The position numbers were made by a program, and so were the translations under genes. A DNA stretch of 64,000 nt from NCBI RefSeq assembly GCF_000368145.1, contig NZ_KB849283.1, positions 832,324 through 896,323 on the forward strand, given 5' to 3'. This document shows, one piece after another, positions 8,116 to 17,709 of this stretch (position 1 is the first letter of the stretch; every line of letters begins with the position of its first letter). Source of the DNA: Acinetobacter guillouiae CIP 63.46. GTDB taxonomy: Bacteria > Pseudomonadota > Gammaproteobacteria > Pseudomonadales > Moraxellaceae. The notes under the pieces were generated by a model, which ran no database searches, had not been told where the DNA came from, and worked only from the letters and a program-made list of their open reading frames with translations.

Positions 8116-9799
8116 TTAGTGGTTCATCTGTGCTTTGATCAAATCACCAATAGTCTTAGGACCATTGTCTTGACCTGCAGGCGCAGTTGTAGTTGTTTTC
8201 AAGTTTGCTACAGCTTCTTTCTCTTCAGCTTCGTCTTTCGCTTTAATCGACAAGTTAATAGAACGTGATTTACGATCTACATTGATGATTTTAGCTTCAA
8301 CTTCTTGACCAACTTCTAAGAATTTAGTTGCATCTTCAACGCGATCGCGGTTGATTTCAGACGCTTTCAAAGAAGCTTCAACTTCGTCAGCTAACTTAAT
8401 TGTTGCGCCTTTAGCATCAACAGCAGTTACTGTACCTTTAACCAACGCACCGCGTTCGTTAGCAGCTAAGAAGTCATTGAACGGATCGCTTCATTTGCTT
8501 GATACCAAGACTGATACGGTTGCCTTCAGCATCTACAGACAAGATAACTGCTTCAACTGTATCACCTTTCTTGTAACGACGAATAGCATCTTCGCCTTGT
8601 TCGTTCCAAGAAATATCAGACAAGTGAACTAGACCATCGATACCGCCAGGTAAACCGATGAAGATACCGAAGTCAGTGATAGACTTGATCGTACCAGAAA
8701 CTTTTTCACCTTTGTCGTGTGACTTAGAGAACTCTTCCCATGGGTTCGCACGAGTTTGCTTGATACCCAATGAAATACGACGACGTTCTTCATCAACTTC
8801 AAGAACCATAACATCAACTTCATCACCAATCTGAACAACTTTAGATGGGTGGATGTTTTTGTTTGTGTGATCCATTTCTGAAACGTGTACTAAGCCTTCA
8901 ACGCCTTCAGCGATTTCAGCGAAACAACCGTAGTCAGTTAAGTTTGTAACACGTGCTTTAACGATAGAACCTTTAGGATAACGGTTCATGATCGCTAACC
9001 ATGGATCTTCGCCTAATTGCTTAAGACCTAAAGATACACGATTACGTTCTTTGTCAAACTTAAGTACTTTAACAGTAACTTCTTGACCCACTTCAACAAC
9101 TTCTGAAGGGTGTTTGATGCGTTTCCAAGCCATATCTGTGATATGTAGAAGACCATCAATACCGCCAAGGTCAACGAATGCACCGTAATCAGTAAGATTT
9201 TTGATCGTACCAGTAACTGTTTGGCCTTCTTCCAATTGAGAAAGAAGCGCTTCACGGTCAGCTGAAGATTCAGCTTCCATTACAGCACGACGAGATACAA
9301 CAACGTTGTTACGTTTAGCATCAAGTTTGATTACTTTGAATTCTAACTCTTTGCCTTCAAGGTGAGTTGTATCACGAATAGGGCGAGTATCTACCAATGA
9401 ACCTGGTAAGAATGCACGAACTGGACCGATGTCAACAGTGAAACCGCCTTTAACCTTACCAGAAATAACACCAGTAACGATTTCGCCGTCTTCAAAGATT
9501 TTTTCAAGTTTAGTCCAAGTTTCAGCACGTTTCGCTTTTTCACGTGATAAAACTGTTTGACCCATACCGTTGTCAAGCGCTTCAACAACAACATCAACTT
9601 CATCGCCAACTTGAACTTCAAGTTCACGTTGTTCGTTTAAGAATTCTGAACGTGCAACAACACCTTCAGATTTAAGGCCAGTGTCAACAGTAACCCAGTC
9701 AGAGTCGATGCTAACAACGATACCTTTAATAACGGCACCTTTGTCGATATTGAGAGTTGATTCGCTTTCTTCAAAGAGGGCTGCAAAAGATTCGGTCAT
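8116..9799 (-). CDS. rpsA: 30S ribosomal protein S1, with apparent frameshift
   Basis: Essential mRNA-binding ribosomal protein made of six S1 (OB-fold) repeats. From the ATG at 9799 ([12 protein letters not shown]) one frame runs 441 codons through the fifth repeat and stops at 8474 after [10 protein letters not shown]. The sixth repeat continues in the +1 frame and ends at 8116 (LIKAQMNH). The break lies close to 8488-8492. Restoring two bases after the KQM codons (or removing one) would join the frames as KQM-x-S-DPFNDF, and the two-residue spacing matches E. coli S1 (KQLAEDPF). Total restored length is about 561 residues. Because S1 is essential, a sequencing or assembly error is the simplest explanation; a real truncation lacking repeat six is the alternative. 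Confidence 0.9.
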
Positions 9800-9917
9800 G
9801 ATATACCTAGTAAAGTCAACGGTCTTGGATCAGACAAGGCCGGTTTAGTTAAGCCATCCACATAGTCCGTATAAACTGATCAAGCTATGCTTTGGCTAAT
9901 ATTTGGTTAAATATTCT

Positions 9918-10607
9918 TTATTTAGCTAAATGTAACTCGACATAATCAGTCATCAGTTTAAACACTTCATCGATGTTCATTTCTGAGCTATCAATGATAT
10001 AAGCATCTTCTGCTGGCTTGAGTGGAGCGACTGTGCGTTCCATATCTCTTTTATCTCGAGCTTGTATATTTGCTAAAATGTCGCTTATTTTAACATCCAG
10101 CCCCATTCCCTGCAACTGTTTTACACGACGCTCTGCACGGGACTCAGCTGAGGCAGTGAGATAAATCTTCGCTTGTGCTTGTGGAAAAATAGAAGTGCCC
10201 ATATCACGCCCATCGGCAACCAAGCCAGGCAACTGAGCAAAAGCATGTTGTCGATCTACCAATGCCGCTCTAAGCGCTGGAATTGCTGCGACTTTTGAAG
10301 CAAATTCACCAACACGTTCAGTACGAATCGTTTGTGAGACATCCTCACCATCTAACAAAATCATGATTCCGTTGTCAGCACTCTTAAATACGATATCTAA
10401 ATTTGTTGCAATCGTCACACTTTGTTGCAATACAGATTCAGTATCTAATGCGTCCAACAATTCTTTTTGATGCAATGACAATCCAAGCAAACGATACAGC
10501 GCACCAGAGTCTAATAAATGGAATTGATAGTGATTCGCAAGTTTTGCTGCAAGTGTTCCTTTACCAGAACCACTTGGCCCATCGATTGTGATAATTTGAA
10601 TTGTCAT
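9918..10607 (-). CDS. cmk: Cytidylate kinase
   Basis: Phosphorylates CMP and dCMP with ATP in pyrimidine nucleotide metabolism. The 229 residues open with a P-loop ([16 protein letters not shown], from about residue 9) and contain the CMP-binding [13 protein letters not shown] region near 130 and the [10 protein letters not shown] arginine-rich segment. The ATG at 10607 is supported by the P-loop position. It sits upstream of rpsA in the conserved cmk-rpsA-ihfB order. Confidence 0.94.
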   Translation of the reverse strand: MTIQIITIDGPSGSGKGTLAAKLANHYQFHLLDSGALYRLLGLSLHQKELLDALDTESVLQQSVTIATNLDIVFKSADNGIMILLDGEDVSQTIRTERVGEFASKVAAIPALRAALVDRQHAFAQLPGLVADGRDMGTSIFPQAQAKIYLTASAESRAERRVKQLQGMGLDVKISDILANIQARDKRDMERTVAPLKPAEDAYIIDSSEMNIDEVFKLMTDYVELHLAK

Positions 10608-10618
10608 TGAATTTCCAA

Positions 10619-11053
10619 TTAAGCTACAGACTTAGCAAGTTTCTTAAATCCAAGTGTAATCGCTAGTTTAAGCTGTGCAAGTATTAATTTACTCACAAAT
10701 GGTGCACGTGCTTGTAATTCGATCGTATAGTCAACACGGGTTTTGTTTGCATCAAGCGCTGTAAACTCAATAATTCCAATATGATGTTTAATCAATGGAT
10801 TGTTAATTAACTTATATTCAATACGTTTATTGACATCCAGATGCGTAATTTTCTCTTGAATCGGCTTGATCGGACCAAACCCCATACGACGGATAGAACC
10901 CAATCCATCTGGGCGTTCAGGATCAGCAGCATCTTTTACCCGTACAACTTGAATGGGAGCAAAAGCCACATTATAGGTTGAATGCTTTGATAACAAGTCA
11001 AAGACCTGATCGATTGGTGCATTAAACTCTTGTTTTACTTGAATAGAATTCAT
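10619..11053 (-). CDS. SRPBCC (START-like) family protein
   Basis: 144-residue protein with the SRPBCC/polyketide cyclase-like signature: N-terminal strand [20 protein letters not shown], central [10 protein letters not shown], strand-rich middle ([19 protein letters not shown]) and a long C-terminal helix ([20 protein letters not shown]). Such proteins bind hydrophobic ligands or act like RatA. The ligand is unknown. It ends 11 bases before cmk and probably shares its transcript. Confidence 0.7.
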   Translation of the reverse strand: MNSIQVKQEFNAPIDQVFDLLSKHSTYNVAFAPIQVVRVKDAADPERPDGLGSIRRMGFGPIKPIQEKITHLDVNKRIEYKLINNPLIKHHIGIIEFTALDANKTRVDYTIELQARAPFVSKLILAQLKLAITLGFKKLAKSVA

Positions 11054-11138
11054 TGTTATACCCTTTTAAACTTTAACTATATTTTTAAACCCTTATTTTG
11101 ACAATTTTCATTGTCACTAAAATCTTGTGTATTCTAGA

Positions 11139-11663
11139 TCATTTTAATGAGTCATTTAAGGTCTTTTGTTGTAACTTTAATTGTTTTTTTTGCTCACGAC
11201 GCATTTTAAAAAAATCAGACAGTTGGCTTGAGCACTGCGTTTGTAAACAACCGCCTTCAAACTGAAATATATGATTGTAATAGCCAATCTCTAACAGTTG
11301 GCGACTACTGATAAGTGAACCCGCTTTAGGTTCAGTCGCGCCAAAAACCACACGTTTGATTCTTGCATGGATTAATGCACCAACACACATGGTACAAGGT
11401 TCAAGTGTGACGTATAAAGTGGCGTCTTCTGGCAGGCGATAATTTTCAATCTTTTGACACGCATTGCGCAGTGCCTGAATTTCCGCATGGGCTGTTGGAT
11501 CATGCTGAGCAATCGGTTGATTATAACCTTCACCAATGACTTGCCCCTGACTTACAATCACTGCACCAACAGGAATTTCACCGGTAGATGCAGCAAATGC
11601 AGCTTGCTCTAAAGCCAGCTGCATCCATTGTTGATCTATGTGTTGTTGAGTTTTTTCAGTCAT
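11139..11663 (-). CDS. tadA: tRNA-specific adenosine deaminase
   Basis: Converts A34 of tRNA-Arg(ACG) to inosine. The zinc-deaminase motifs are intact: HAE at 59-61 with the proton-shuttling Glu, and PCTMC at 89-93. The 174-residue length is normal, with a Lys/Gln-rich C-terminal tail (RREQKKQLKLQQK). It lies six bases downstream of the enoyl-CoA hydratase-like gene, suggesting an operon ung, hydratase, tadA. Confidence 0.93.
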   Translation of the reverse strand: MTEKTQQHIDQQWMQLALEQAAFAASTGEIPVGAVIVSQGQVIGEGYNQPIAQHDPTAHAEIQALRNACQKIENYRLPEDATLYVTLEPCTMCVGALIHARIKRVVFGATEPKAGSLISSRQLLEIGYYNHIFQFEGGCLQTQCSSQLSDFFKMRREQKKQLKLQQKTLNDSLK

Positions 11664-11669
11664 ACGACC

Positions 11670-12791
11670 TTAAATGATACCGTACTGACTTAGCAGCGCA
11701 TTCCAACTGTCAATCGTTGTGACAGGTGGATTTTTAGCAAGTATTCCACGCAATGTTCGAGACTCAACCTGTTCCCACTCTGGTGATAAATCTTTATCCA
11801 CCAAACGTGCGCGTACCCCTTCAACAAAATCAGGATGACGAATTTTCCAATCAGAAATTTGTTTTTCTAATTCAAAAACCTCAGACCACGGATGAACTTG
11901 ACGTCCCCACTGCCATAACAACCAGGTAATCGCAGCAGTACTTGGTGAGCCCTTTTGTAGATTCTCACTGGCTTGACGCAACCAATCACTACGCGCATCA
12001 CTTAGGCCAATAATCGCTTCATAATCATGTTCAAAGTTTACACCACGACAAACACTATGAATCACATCCAAAGAGTTTTGCAACGGTCCTGGTGAAACAG
12101 GACGATGTAAACTATTTAAGGTGTCATCTAAAGCACGGAAATCACCAGCAGGATAATGATCCCAATCAATATCAATCAGTTTCTGTAAAACCACATCACG
12201 TTGGGCATCACAAATATGAGTTGCCCAGCCAATCCCATAACCACCCGCTGCAGTCATGATCGAACCAGTTAAACCTGTGAATAAACCTATCGGACCACGA
12301 TCTGCCAAGAAACGTGTAGCCCCCACATCTGGATATAGACCAATATTCACTTCCGGCATAGCAAGACGCGAATACGGAGTAACTAAACGAAATGGGGCAG
12401 CCATAAATAAGCCTAAGCCACCACCCATGACATAACCTTCACCCCAAACCACTACAGGTTTAGCATAATTATGCAACAGTAAATCTAAAGCATATTCCGT
12501 TTCAAAAAACTTATTGGCTGTTTCAACTTCATTGTTGATCACCAATTGACGCAGTTTACGAACGTCACCGCCTGCACAAAAAGCTTTAGGCGTGGTTGAA
12601 TCTAACCAAATTGCCTTAACTGAGTCATCATGATGAAAATCCTCAAACAGCTTCAATAATGCCGCAACGATAGATTCATCAAGTGCATGAAGCGACTTAG
12701 GACGATTTAAGCGAATAATTCGCCATCCCTTTTTCGCTTCTTCGATAATCAGATCTGGGTGATAATTATTTATTTCGGGAGAGTTTGTCAT
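11670..12791 (-). CDS. Enoyl-CoA hydratase/isomerase family, 3-hydroxyisobutyryl-CoA hydrolase-like
   Basis: Crotonase-fold enzyme of 373 residues. The oxyanion-hole segment GGDVRKL (about 74-80) and EGYVMGGGLGLFMAAPFRL (about 119) are clear. MPEVNIGLYPDVGATRFLA near 145 is the pattern of 3-hydroxyisobutyryl-CoA hydrolases, which act in valine breakdown, and the length also fits that subgroup. There are no valine-pathway neighbours, so the substrate is uncertain. Its start overlaps the ung stop by four bases (ATGA), indicating translational coupling. Confidence 0.8.
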   Translation of the reverse strand: MTNSPEINNYHPDLIIEEAKKGWRIIRLNRPKSLHALDESIVAALLKLFEDFHHDDSVKAIWLDSTTPKAFCAGGDVRKLRQLVINNEVETANKFFETEYALDLLLHNYAKPVVVWGEGYVMGGGLGLFMAAPFRLVTPYSRLAMPEVNIGLYPDVGATRFLADRGPIGLFTGLTGSIMTAAGGYGIGWATHICDAQRDVVLQKLIDIDWDHYPAGDFRALDDTLNSLHRPVSPGPLQNSLDVIHSVCRGVNFEHDYEAIIGLSDARSDWLRQASENLQKGSPSTAAITWLLWQWGRQVHPWSEVFELEKQISDWKIRHPDFVEGVRARLVDKDLSPEWEQVESRTLRGILAKNPPVTTIDSWNALLSQYGII

Positions 12792-13501
12792 GCGTCCAGC
12801 TGCCAGTCGATTGGCTCAATGCCATATTGTTTCAGATAATTATTTGTTTTTGAAAAAACCTTACAACCAAAAAAGCCACCACGATTTGCTGCCAATGGAG
12901 ATGGGTGCGCAGCTTTTAATACCAGATGCTTCGTTTGGTCTATACGTTGTCCTTTTTTCTGAGCATATGCGCCCCAAAGTATAAATACAATGTGCTCTCT
13001 ATGCTCATTCAACACATCAATCACATGATCTGTAAAATTTTCCCAACCGCGTTTTTGATGTGATGTTGGTTGCCCAGCTTCCACTGTCAACACACTATTT
13101 AAAAGTAATACACCCTGTTGAGCCCATTTGGTGAGATCACCATGTCGGGATATAGGTACAGCTAAATCTGTATTTAACTCATGAAAGATATTACGTAAAG
13201 ACGGCGGCAATGCAACGCCTCTTTGTACGGAAAAACTCAAGCCATGCGCTTGATCAGGACCGTGATAAGGATCTTGTCCTAAAATAACCACTTTTACGTG
13301 ATTCAATGGCGTTGTGTCTAATGCATTGAAAATAAGTGAGCTCGGTGGATAAATGGTTTTATTTGCATTTTTTTCAGCAACTAAAAAAGAACGCAAATCA
13401 TCCATTTGCTGACTCAAAAGAAAATCAGCTAAACCTTCTTTCCAACTTTGATCTAACCGAACTTGATTTAATTTTGTTTGTTCGAGTTCAGATAATTGCA
13501 T
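12788..13501 (-). CDS. ung: Uracil-DNA glycosylase
   Basis: Excises uracil from DNA in base-excision repair. Family 1 motifs are intact: GQDPYHGPDQAHGLSFSV with the catalytic Asp (about 76-93), and HPSPLAANRGGFFGCKVF near 200 with the His-Pro-Ser-Pro-Leu intercalation loop. The start is set at the ATG at 13501; a TTG one codon upstream is possible. The length of 237 is normal. Confidence 0.95.
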   Translation of the reverse strand: MQLSELEQTKLNQVRLDQSWKEGLADFLLSQQMDDLRSFLVAEKNANKTIYPPSSLIFNALDTTPLNHVKVVILGQDPYHGPDQAHGLSFSVQRGVALPPSLRNIFHELNTDLAVPISRHGDLTKWAQQGVLLLNSVLTVEAGQPTSHQKRGWENFTDHVIDVLNEHREHIVFILWGAYAQKKGQRIDQTKHLVLKAAHPSPLAANRGGFFGCKVFSKTNNYLKQYGIEPIDWQLDA

Positions 13502-13575
13502 CAACTTTCATCCTAAATTTCATTTTCCTAAAAATTTATTTGTCCTAAAGATGGATTTCACTCAAGAATCATCAT

Positions 13576-14172
13576 TTAAATTTTAACCTGTAAATCCACT
13601 TCAGGGTTTTGAAACGGAATACCTTGTTTCAATTTTTCATACATTTCTGGGTCAGACCATTCAGATATGACCTGCTCAGAAAAAATAATTTTATCCAGAT
13701 TCAACAGTCCCATCTGAGCATTTTCAATATCTTCTTGAAAACTTTGCGCATAACCTGTATCGGTTTCATGCACAATCACAGAATAGACTTCAACATCCCC
13801 TTCCCCATTTTGGGTAATGGTTGATTTTAAAATCTGTTGCGCGAGAAAAAAGAATATCCGTGAAAACTGTTCAGCCGATGGAGAAACTGGCAAAGCCACC
13901 CAACGAGCACTAAAAGTTTTACACGCCTGAATATATTCAGGGTTATCTTCTTGCCAAAAACAGATTGCATGGTCAAAACTGTCGAAAATTTCTTTAATTA
14001 CACCTTTAAGCAATCCAAAGTCATATACCATTTGACCATGATCAAGTTTTGAAGCTTTAAGTAGTAATTCAACTTTATAGCTGTGCCCGTGTATAGACCG
14101 TTTGCAACGATCTGACGTGCAATTGCGCACAATATGTGCATTTTCAAACTTAAATAACTTACGAATTAACAT
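13576..14172 (-). CDS. 6-pyruvoyl tetrahydropterin / 6-carboxytetrahydropterin synthase family (QueD-like)
   Basis: Zinc enzyme of the queuosine precursor pathway family. Visible motifs are FENAHIVRNC near the N terminus (zinc His), HGHSYKVE near 29-36 (zinc His pair), MVYDFGLLKG, FDHAICF and VHETDTGYA near 160. At 198 residues it is longer than a typical 120-residue QueD because of an insertion around 85-130 (ALPVSPSAEQFSRIFFF). The usual SAEN is SAEQ. It stands alone without queC or queE, so QueD activity is probable but not proven. Confidence 0.75.
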   Translation of the reverse strand: MLIRKLFKFENAHIVRNCTSDRCKRSIHGHSYKVELLLKASKLDHGQMVYDFGLLKGVIKEIFDSFDHAICFWQEDNPEYIQACKTFSARWVALPVSPSAEQFSRIFFFLAQQILKSTITQNGEGDVEVYSVIVHETDTGYAQSFQEDIENAQMGLLNLDKIIFSEQVISEWSDPEMYEKLKQGIPFQNPEVDLQVKI

Positions 14173-14405
14173 GAGCCAAATTTTATAAACAAATCGGTAA
14201 AGAATCTCGATTATAAAGCAAAACTCGAACCCTGAGCATTAATTTTCACGTTGATTGCAATTAGCAAAAAGGATGATCTCATTTTTTAGGCCTATTTAGC
14301 TTATCGAATCATGTTCACTCAATCAACCAACCTTTTAACTACCTTTTGACTAACTTTTATAGTCATTTAAAATCATATAGTTAAAATAAATATTCACTAA
14401 AATTT

Positions 14406-15362
14406 TCAAAATGGCGCAAGGCTACGCGAATAAACATAAACTTGCGATTTATCATTACGCATAAAGCGCGTAGTAAATTGACGCTTTCGATTGCTTAAAG
14501 ATACTTCGATCTTGGCTTTAAAATAATTGGATGTCACACCGAAAATCTTATCTGCCTCGGTTTTACTCGCAGCTTCCAATGTGTCAAATGGTGCGACTTT
14601 CATCAACTCACCCACATTGGCAAAATGCTCAAGTTTTTCTTGTCGCGCTTTTAAAGCTGTTTGTACGCTATTTACGTCTAGTTTCTCATCCATGGCTGCC
14701 AAAACCATTGCAGATGCAGTATTGACATTAATTTTTGTTGCAATATCAGGCAGTGCAGATATATAAGGTGCAATTAAATCATACTTTTTTTCTTCAAAAC
14801 CACGTACTTGTTTAAGTTCTTCAACACTGGAAAATTTTCGATTTGCAGCCAAATATGGTTTAGGCAAACCTTGGTAATAACTTGTTTCAGCGCCGTATGA
14901 ACCTATGGTTTCATTGTCTGGATCTTGCCAATCAATCACTGCTTGAACAGCATCAGCAGGTAAACCGACACGAACCAAAAGCTTAGAAAAATATTTCTGT
15001 GCCGCGTCGTTGGGCTTACCTTCATTGGTTAATAAACTGTTTAAATTGAATTTACCTGACTCATCTTCCAACACACCTGTGACATATCCATCTTCAACCG
15101 GAAATGCTGGCATCGGTTTTGCCCATGTTTCTTGTAAGTAATCTGCCTCTTTGCTGTTTTCGCTGTCTTGTACCAATATCTCAGAATAAAATGCTTCCGC
15201 ACTCTTTGCATAAAAAAGTGCTTGGCTTTGCCGTTTTAAAAAACCTGTACTTTCATTAGTGTAATTTTGACGTTTAGCAATCGTCGCAGCAATGATGGTT
15301 GCCAAAGCGACCATCACTAAAATCGTAATTAATGCGATACCCTTTTGCTGCTTTAATTGCAT
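14406..15362 (-). CDS. gspK: Type II secretion minor pseudopilin K
   Basis: Largest minor pseudopilin of the type II secretion system, forming the tip of the periplasmic pseudopilus with GspI and GspJ. The prepilin N terminus QQKGIALITILVMVALATII places the cleavage Gly near residue 8. The body carries the GspK pattern (DESGKFNLNSLL, AVIDWQDPDNET, KINVNTASAMVLAAM). The length of 318 is normal. It is last in a gspH-I-J-K block; the core T2SS genes are elsewhere, as is usual in Acinetobacter. Confidence 0.9.
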   Translation of the reverse strand: MQLKQQKGIALITILVMVALATIIAATIAKRQNYTNESTGFLKRQSQALFYAKSAEAFYSEILVQDSENSKEADYLQETWAKPMPAFPVEDGYVTGVLEDESGKFNLNSLLTNEGKPNDAAQKYFSKLLVRVGLPADAVQAVIDWQDPDNETIGSYGAETSYYQGLPKPYLAANRKFSSVEELKQVRGFEEKKYDLIAPYISALPDIATKINVNTASAMVLAAMDEKLDVNSVQTALKARQEKLEHFANVGELMKVAPFDTLEAASKTEADKIFGVTSNYFKAKIEVSLSNRKRQFTTRFMRNDKSQVYVYSRSLAPF

Positions 15363-15409
15363 GAATGATTTACCTAAATTTATTGATCCGCATCTACCAC
15401 AATACTGAT

Positions 15410-16066
15410 TTAATTAGCTGCGCCATTATTGATCAGATAGTCAGAATTGAGCAAACTAAAAATCCATTCATATTCTATATCACGAATCGTGGCTTTAATT
15501 TTAATCCCACGCGGCAATTGCCCATCATTTTTAATCATATCGTTTGGCCAACGATCTAATTCTGTTGGATTTAAAACATCAATACGATACTGATCAACAT
15601 CTGCCAATAACACACTCGACAAGGGCTGTTCTGAATTATTTCGATTTAAATTTGAATATTTTAACCGATAAAGTTTTTTCTCTTGCGCATTGTAAACATA
15701 TTCAATTCGTTCATAGGGTGACAACCCCTGTTTAAGCGGGTCGGTTACACCTGTTTTACTGAAAGAAAGTTTTTGATTATCTAAACCTAAAGCAGGTTCA
15801 ATTTCCTCACCACTTCTTGCAGAAATAGGAACAATCTGTAAGGTATCACGCTGAATCTGTTGATACGCACCTTGTAATTGACCTAAATTTTCCTCATGTA
15901 TGACATTACGATCTTTAACTTTAATCAGATAGTCAAATATTTTCCAGCCCAATGCTGACAAAACAGCAAAGATTGCAATAGCCACCAAAAGTTCAATTAA
16001 GGTAAAACCCGTACTTTTCTGTGAATACACAGTTTGATTTTTTTTATGTTTGATTAGATTCATCAT
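15410..16066 (-). CDS. gspJ: Type II secretion minor pseudopilin J
   Basis: Tip-complex pseudopilin. The prepilin motif GFTLIELLVAIAIFAVLSAL lies near residue 20 after a short basic leader, and LKQGLSPYERIEYVYN plus the PRGIKIKATIRDIEYEW C-terminal strands fit GspJ. The length of 218 is normal. Its ATG overlaps the gspI stop by one base. A 47-base gap separates it from gspK. Confidence 0.9.
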   Translation of the reverse strand: MMNLIKHKKNQTVYSQKSTGFTLIELLVAIAIFAVLSALGWKIFDYLIKVKDRNVIHEENLGQLQGAYQQIQRDTLQIVPISARSGEEIEPALGLDNQKLSFSKTGVTDPLKQGLSPYERIEYVYNAQEKKLYRLKYSNLNRNNSEQPLSSVLLADVDQYRIDVLNPTELDRWPNDMIKNDGQLPRGIKIKATIRDIEYEWIFSLLNSDYLINNGAAN

Positions 16067-16449
16067 TATTTTTCTTTGATCGGATAATTAAAGAACACCA
16101 TATTGGTAATCCCTGCTTCTACTTTGCCCGTATCAGGATTAAAAAGGCTCACTTGCACATCTATTTTTTGTACATTTGGGCTCAGTGTAGATTCTGCTTT
16201 TTTATCTACCTGCCAAGTTTCACCTTGTGTGGTGATTTGTTTGGATGATGTTCCTGACAGCCATTCACGATTAATCATCATCATTGAGATTTCATTCTGT
16301 GCAACAAACTGAGCTTTGGTTCGTAAAATCGCGTTGGCTGTCGACTGCGTATATTGCATCGCGACTTTAGTCAAAGCCATTGCTGCGACTGCAAAAATCG
16401 CCAAAGCCACAACCACCTCAATTAAAGTAAAGCCCTTATTTTTCTTCAT
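16066..16449 (-). CDS. gspI: Type II secretion minor pseudopilin I
   Basis: Small pseudopilin thought to nucleate the pseudopilus tip. The prepilin motif KGFTLIEVVVALAIFAVAAM begins at residue 5, followed by the family AQFVAQNEISMMM and REWLSGTS segments. The length of 127 is normal. It overlaps gspH by 14 bases upstream and touches gspJ downstream, so all are cotranslated. Confidence 0.9.
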   Translation of the reverse strand: MKKNKGFTLIEVVVALAIFAVAAMALTKVAMQYTQSTANAILRTKAQFVAQNEISMMMINREWLSGTSSKQITTQGETWQVDKKAESTLSPNVQKIDVQVSLFNPDTGKVEAGITNMVFFNYPIKEK

Positions 16450-17002
16450 CTACTTTACCCAAATAATCAACTCGAATCACCCCACCCACTGGCTTTTGCT
16501 GATAATACATTTGAATTGTGACAGGTTTGACTTCACCATTTCCAAACCAAATCAATTTAGGTGCATTATTCCCCAAGAGTTCTGAGTTATTTGCATTTTG
16601 GAATTGATGATCTTCTGTTTCAATAGAAAATGAAACGTATTCTGGCAACGCTCTTTTAGGAAAGTCCGTCACTTCTTTCCATGGTTTATTGTCAACCACT
16701 CGAATACGTTGCTCAGCGTCTTCTTTGACTGGAATATATTCAATAACACCATACTGTGCAGCTGCAACATCCGTAGCATTGTGTAAATCGAGTGCATAAA
16801 TACGCGCTTGATCATTGGCTTCACGATTAATCTGCTTTAAATCGAGCAATAACATCTCGCGCGCTTGCATAGCTTTACGCTGATCTACGCCATCAATATT
16901 TAAAATGATCAATGAGGCAATAATACTGATGATGACGATCACCACCATCACCTCAATTAAGGTAAAACCTCGCATTTTTTGAGATGATCGTAGATTTTTC
17001 AT
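16436..17002 (-). CDS. gspH: Type II secretion minor pseudopilin H
   Basis: Minor pseudopilin linking the tip to the major pseudopilin. It has a prepilin motif RGFTLIEVMVVIVIISIIAS near residue 11 and a globular domain of about 150 residues with LIWFGNGEVKPVTIQMYY. The length of 188 is normal. It starts five bases after the TetR gene stop, which ties the block to that regulator's transcript. Confidence 0.88.
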   Translation of the reverse strand: MKNLRSSQKMRGFTLIEVMVVIVIISIIASLIILNIDGVDQRKAMQAREMLLLDLKQINREANDQARIYALDLHNATDVAAAQYGVIEYIPVKEDAEQRIRVVDNKPWKEVTDFPKRALPEYVSFSIETEDHQFQNANNSELLGNNAPKLIWFGNGEVKPVTIQMYYQQKPVGGVIRVDYLGKVDEEK

Positions 17003-17007
17003 TGCAG

Positions 17008-17622
17008 CTAAGCAACCTGTTCTGAGGCTTGTGGATGTTTTGGCACAGCCAATGCCTGATCAATCAATGCGACACGTAAGGTATCTCGACAACCTAAATA
17101 ACGTTGATAGAAGCTTGAATTCAATATCGCTGCTCCACCATGCGTAATTGACCAAATCGAAGCCAAATAATCACGTACCGACATCAAACTTTGAATGGAT
17201 TCTAGATAGCATTCTGTCATTCGAATAATGATACGTAAACGTTGTTTACGCACTTGATAGAGTTCACTAAATAAATGATGGATGCCTTGTCCAGTAGTGG
17301 ATAATCGCTCTTCGATCTGATGGAATAACACTGCACGTTCAGGATGGTGTAAATGGTGCAACATAAAAAAAGCCAAATGCTCAGGAAATGCTTTTTCAGT
17401 ATCACGTACCATTTCAAGTAACATACGTTCATTACGAATGATGAGTAGTATATACAACTCATCTTTACTCTGAAAATGCTTATAAAGTGTTCCCTTAGCT
17501 AGATCTAGTTCTGCAGCAAGGGCATCCAATGTCATCCCAGCTTCACCATTTTCTAAAAGCAGTTGTTCAGCAACCTGAAAAATCAATGCTTCTCTTGCTC
17601 TAAACTGAGCCTGTCGATCCAT
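17008..17622 (-). CDS. TetR family transcriptional regulator
   Basis: DNA-binding regulator with an N-terminal TetR helix-turn-helix at about 10-55 (ALIFQVAEQLLLENGEAGMT, then LDLAKGTLYKHFQSKDELY) and a divergent all-helical ligand domain. The start is set at the ATG at 17622, whose upstream GGTGAAG can serve as ribosome-binding site; a GTG two codons earlier is also open. It is the first gene of a transcript continuing into gspHIJK, an unusual partner for a TetR repressor. Target and ligand are unknown. Confidence 0.85.
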   Translation of the reverse strand: MDRQAQFRAREALIFQVAEQLLLENGEAGMTLDALAAELDLAKGTLYKHFQSKDELYILLIIRNERMLLEMVRDTEKAFPEHLAFFMLHHLHHPERAVLFHQIEERLSTTGQGIHHLFSELYQVRKQRLRIIIRMTECYLESIQSLMSVRDYLASIWSITHGGAAILNSSFYQRYLGCRDTLRVALIDQALAVPKHPQASEQVA

Positions 17623-17709
17623 CTTCACCCGATAAACTCTCTTGTTAATTCTATCCGTTAATAAATTGACGCACTTCTATTGATTGCTTTTTAAATCAGT
17701 GCTTTTCAA

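Noticed and set aside
8351-8632. Plus-strand frame across the rpsA frame break
   Set aside because: Antisense shadow of rpsA; the minus-strand S1 repeats are unmistakable.
9534-9550. TTTCACGTGATAAA as a parS-like site
   Set aside because: Only half matches the parS dyad and it lies inside rpsA, far from parAB.
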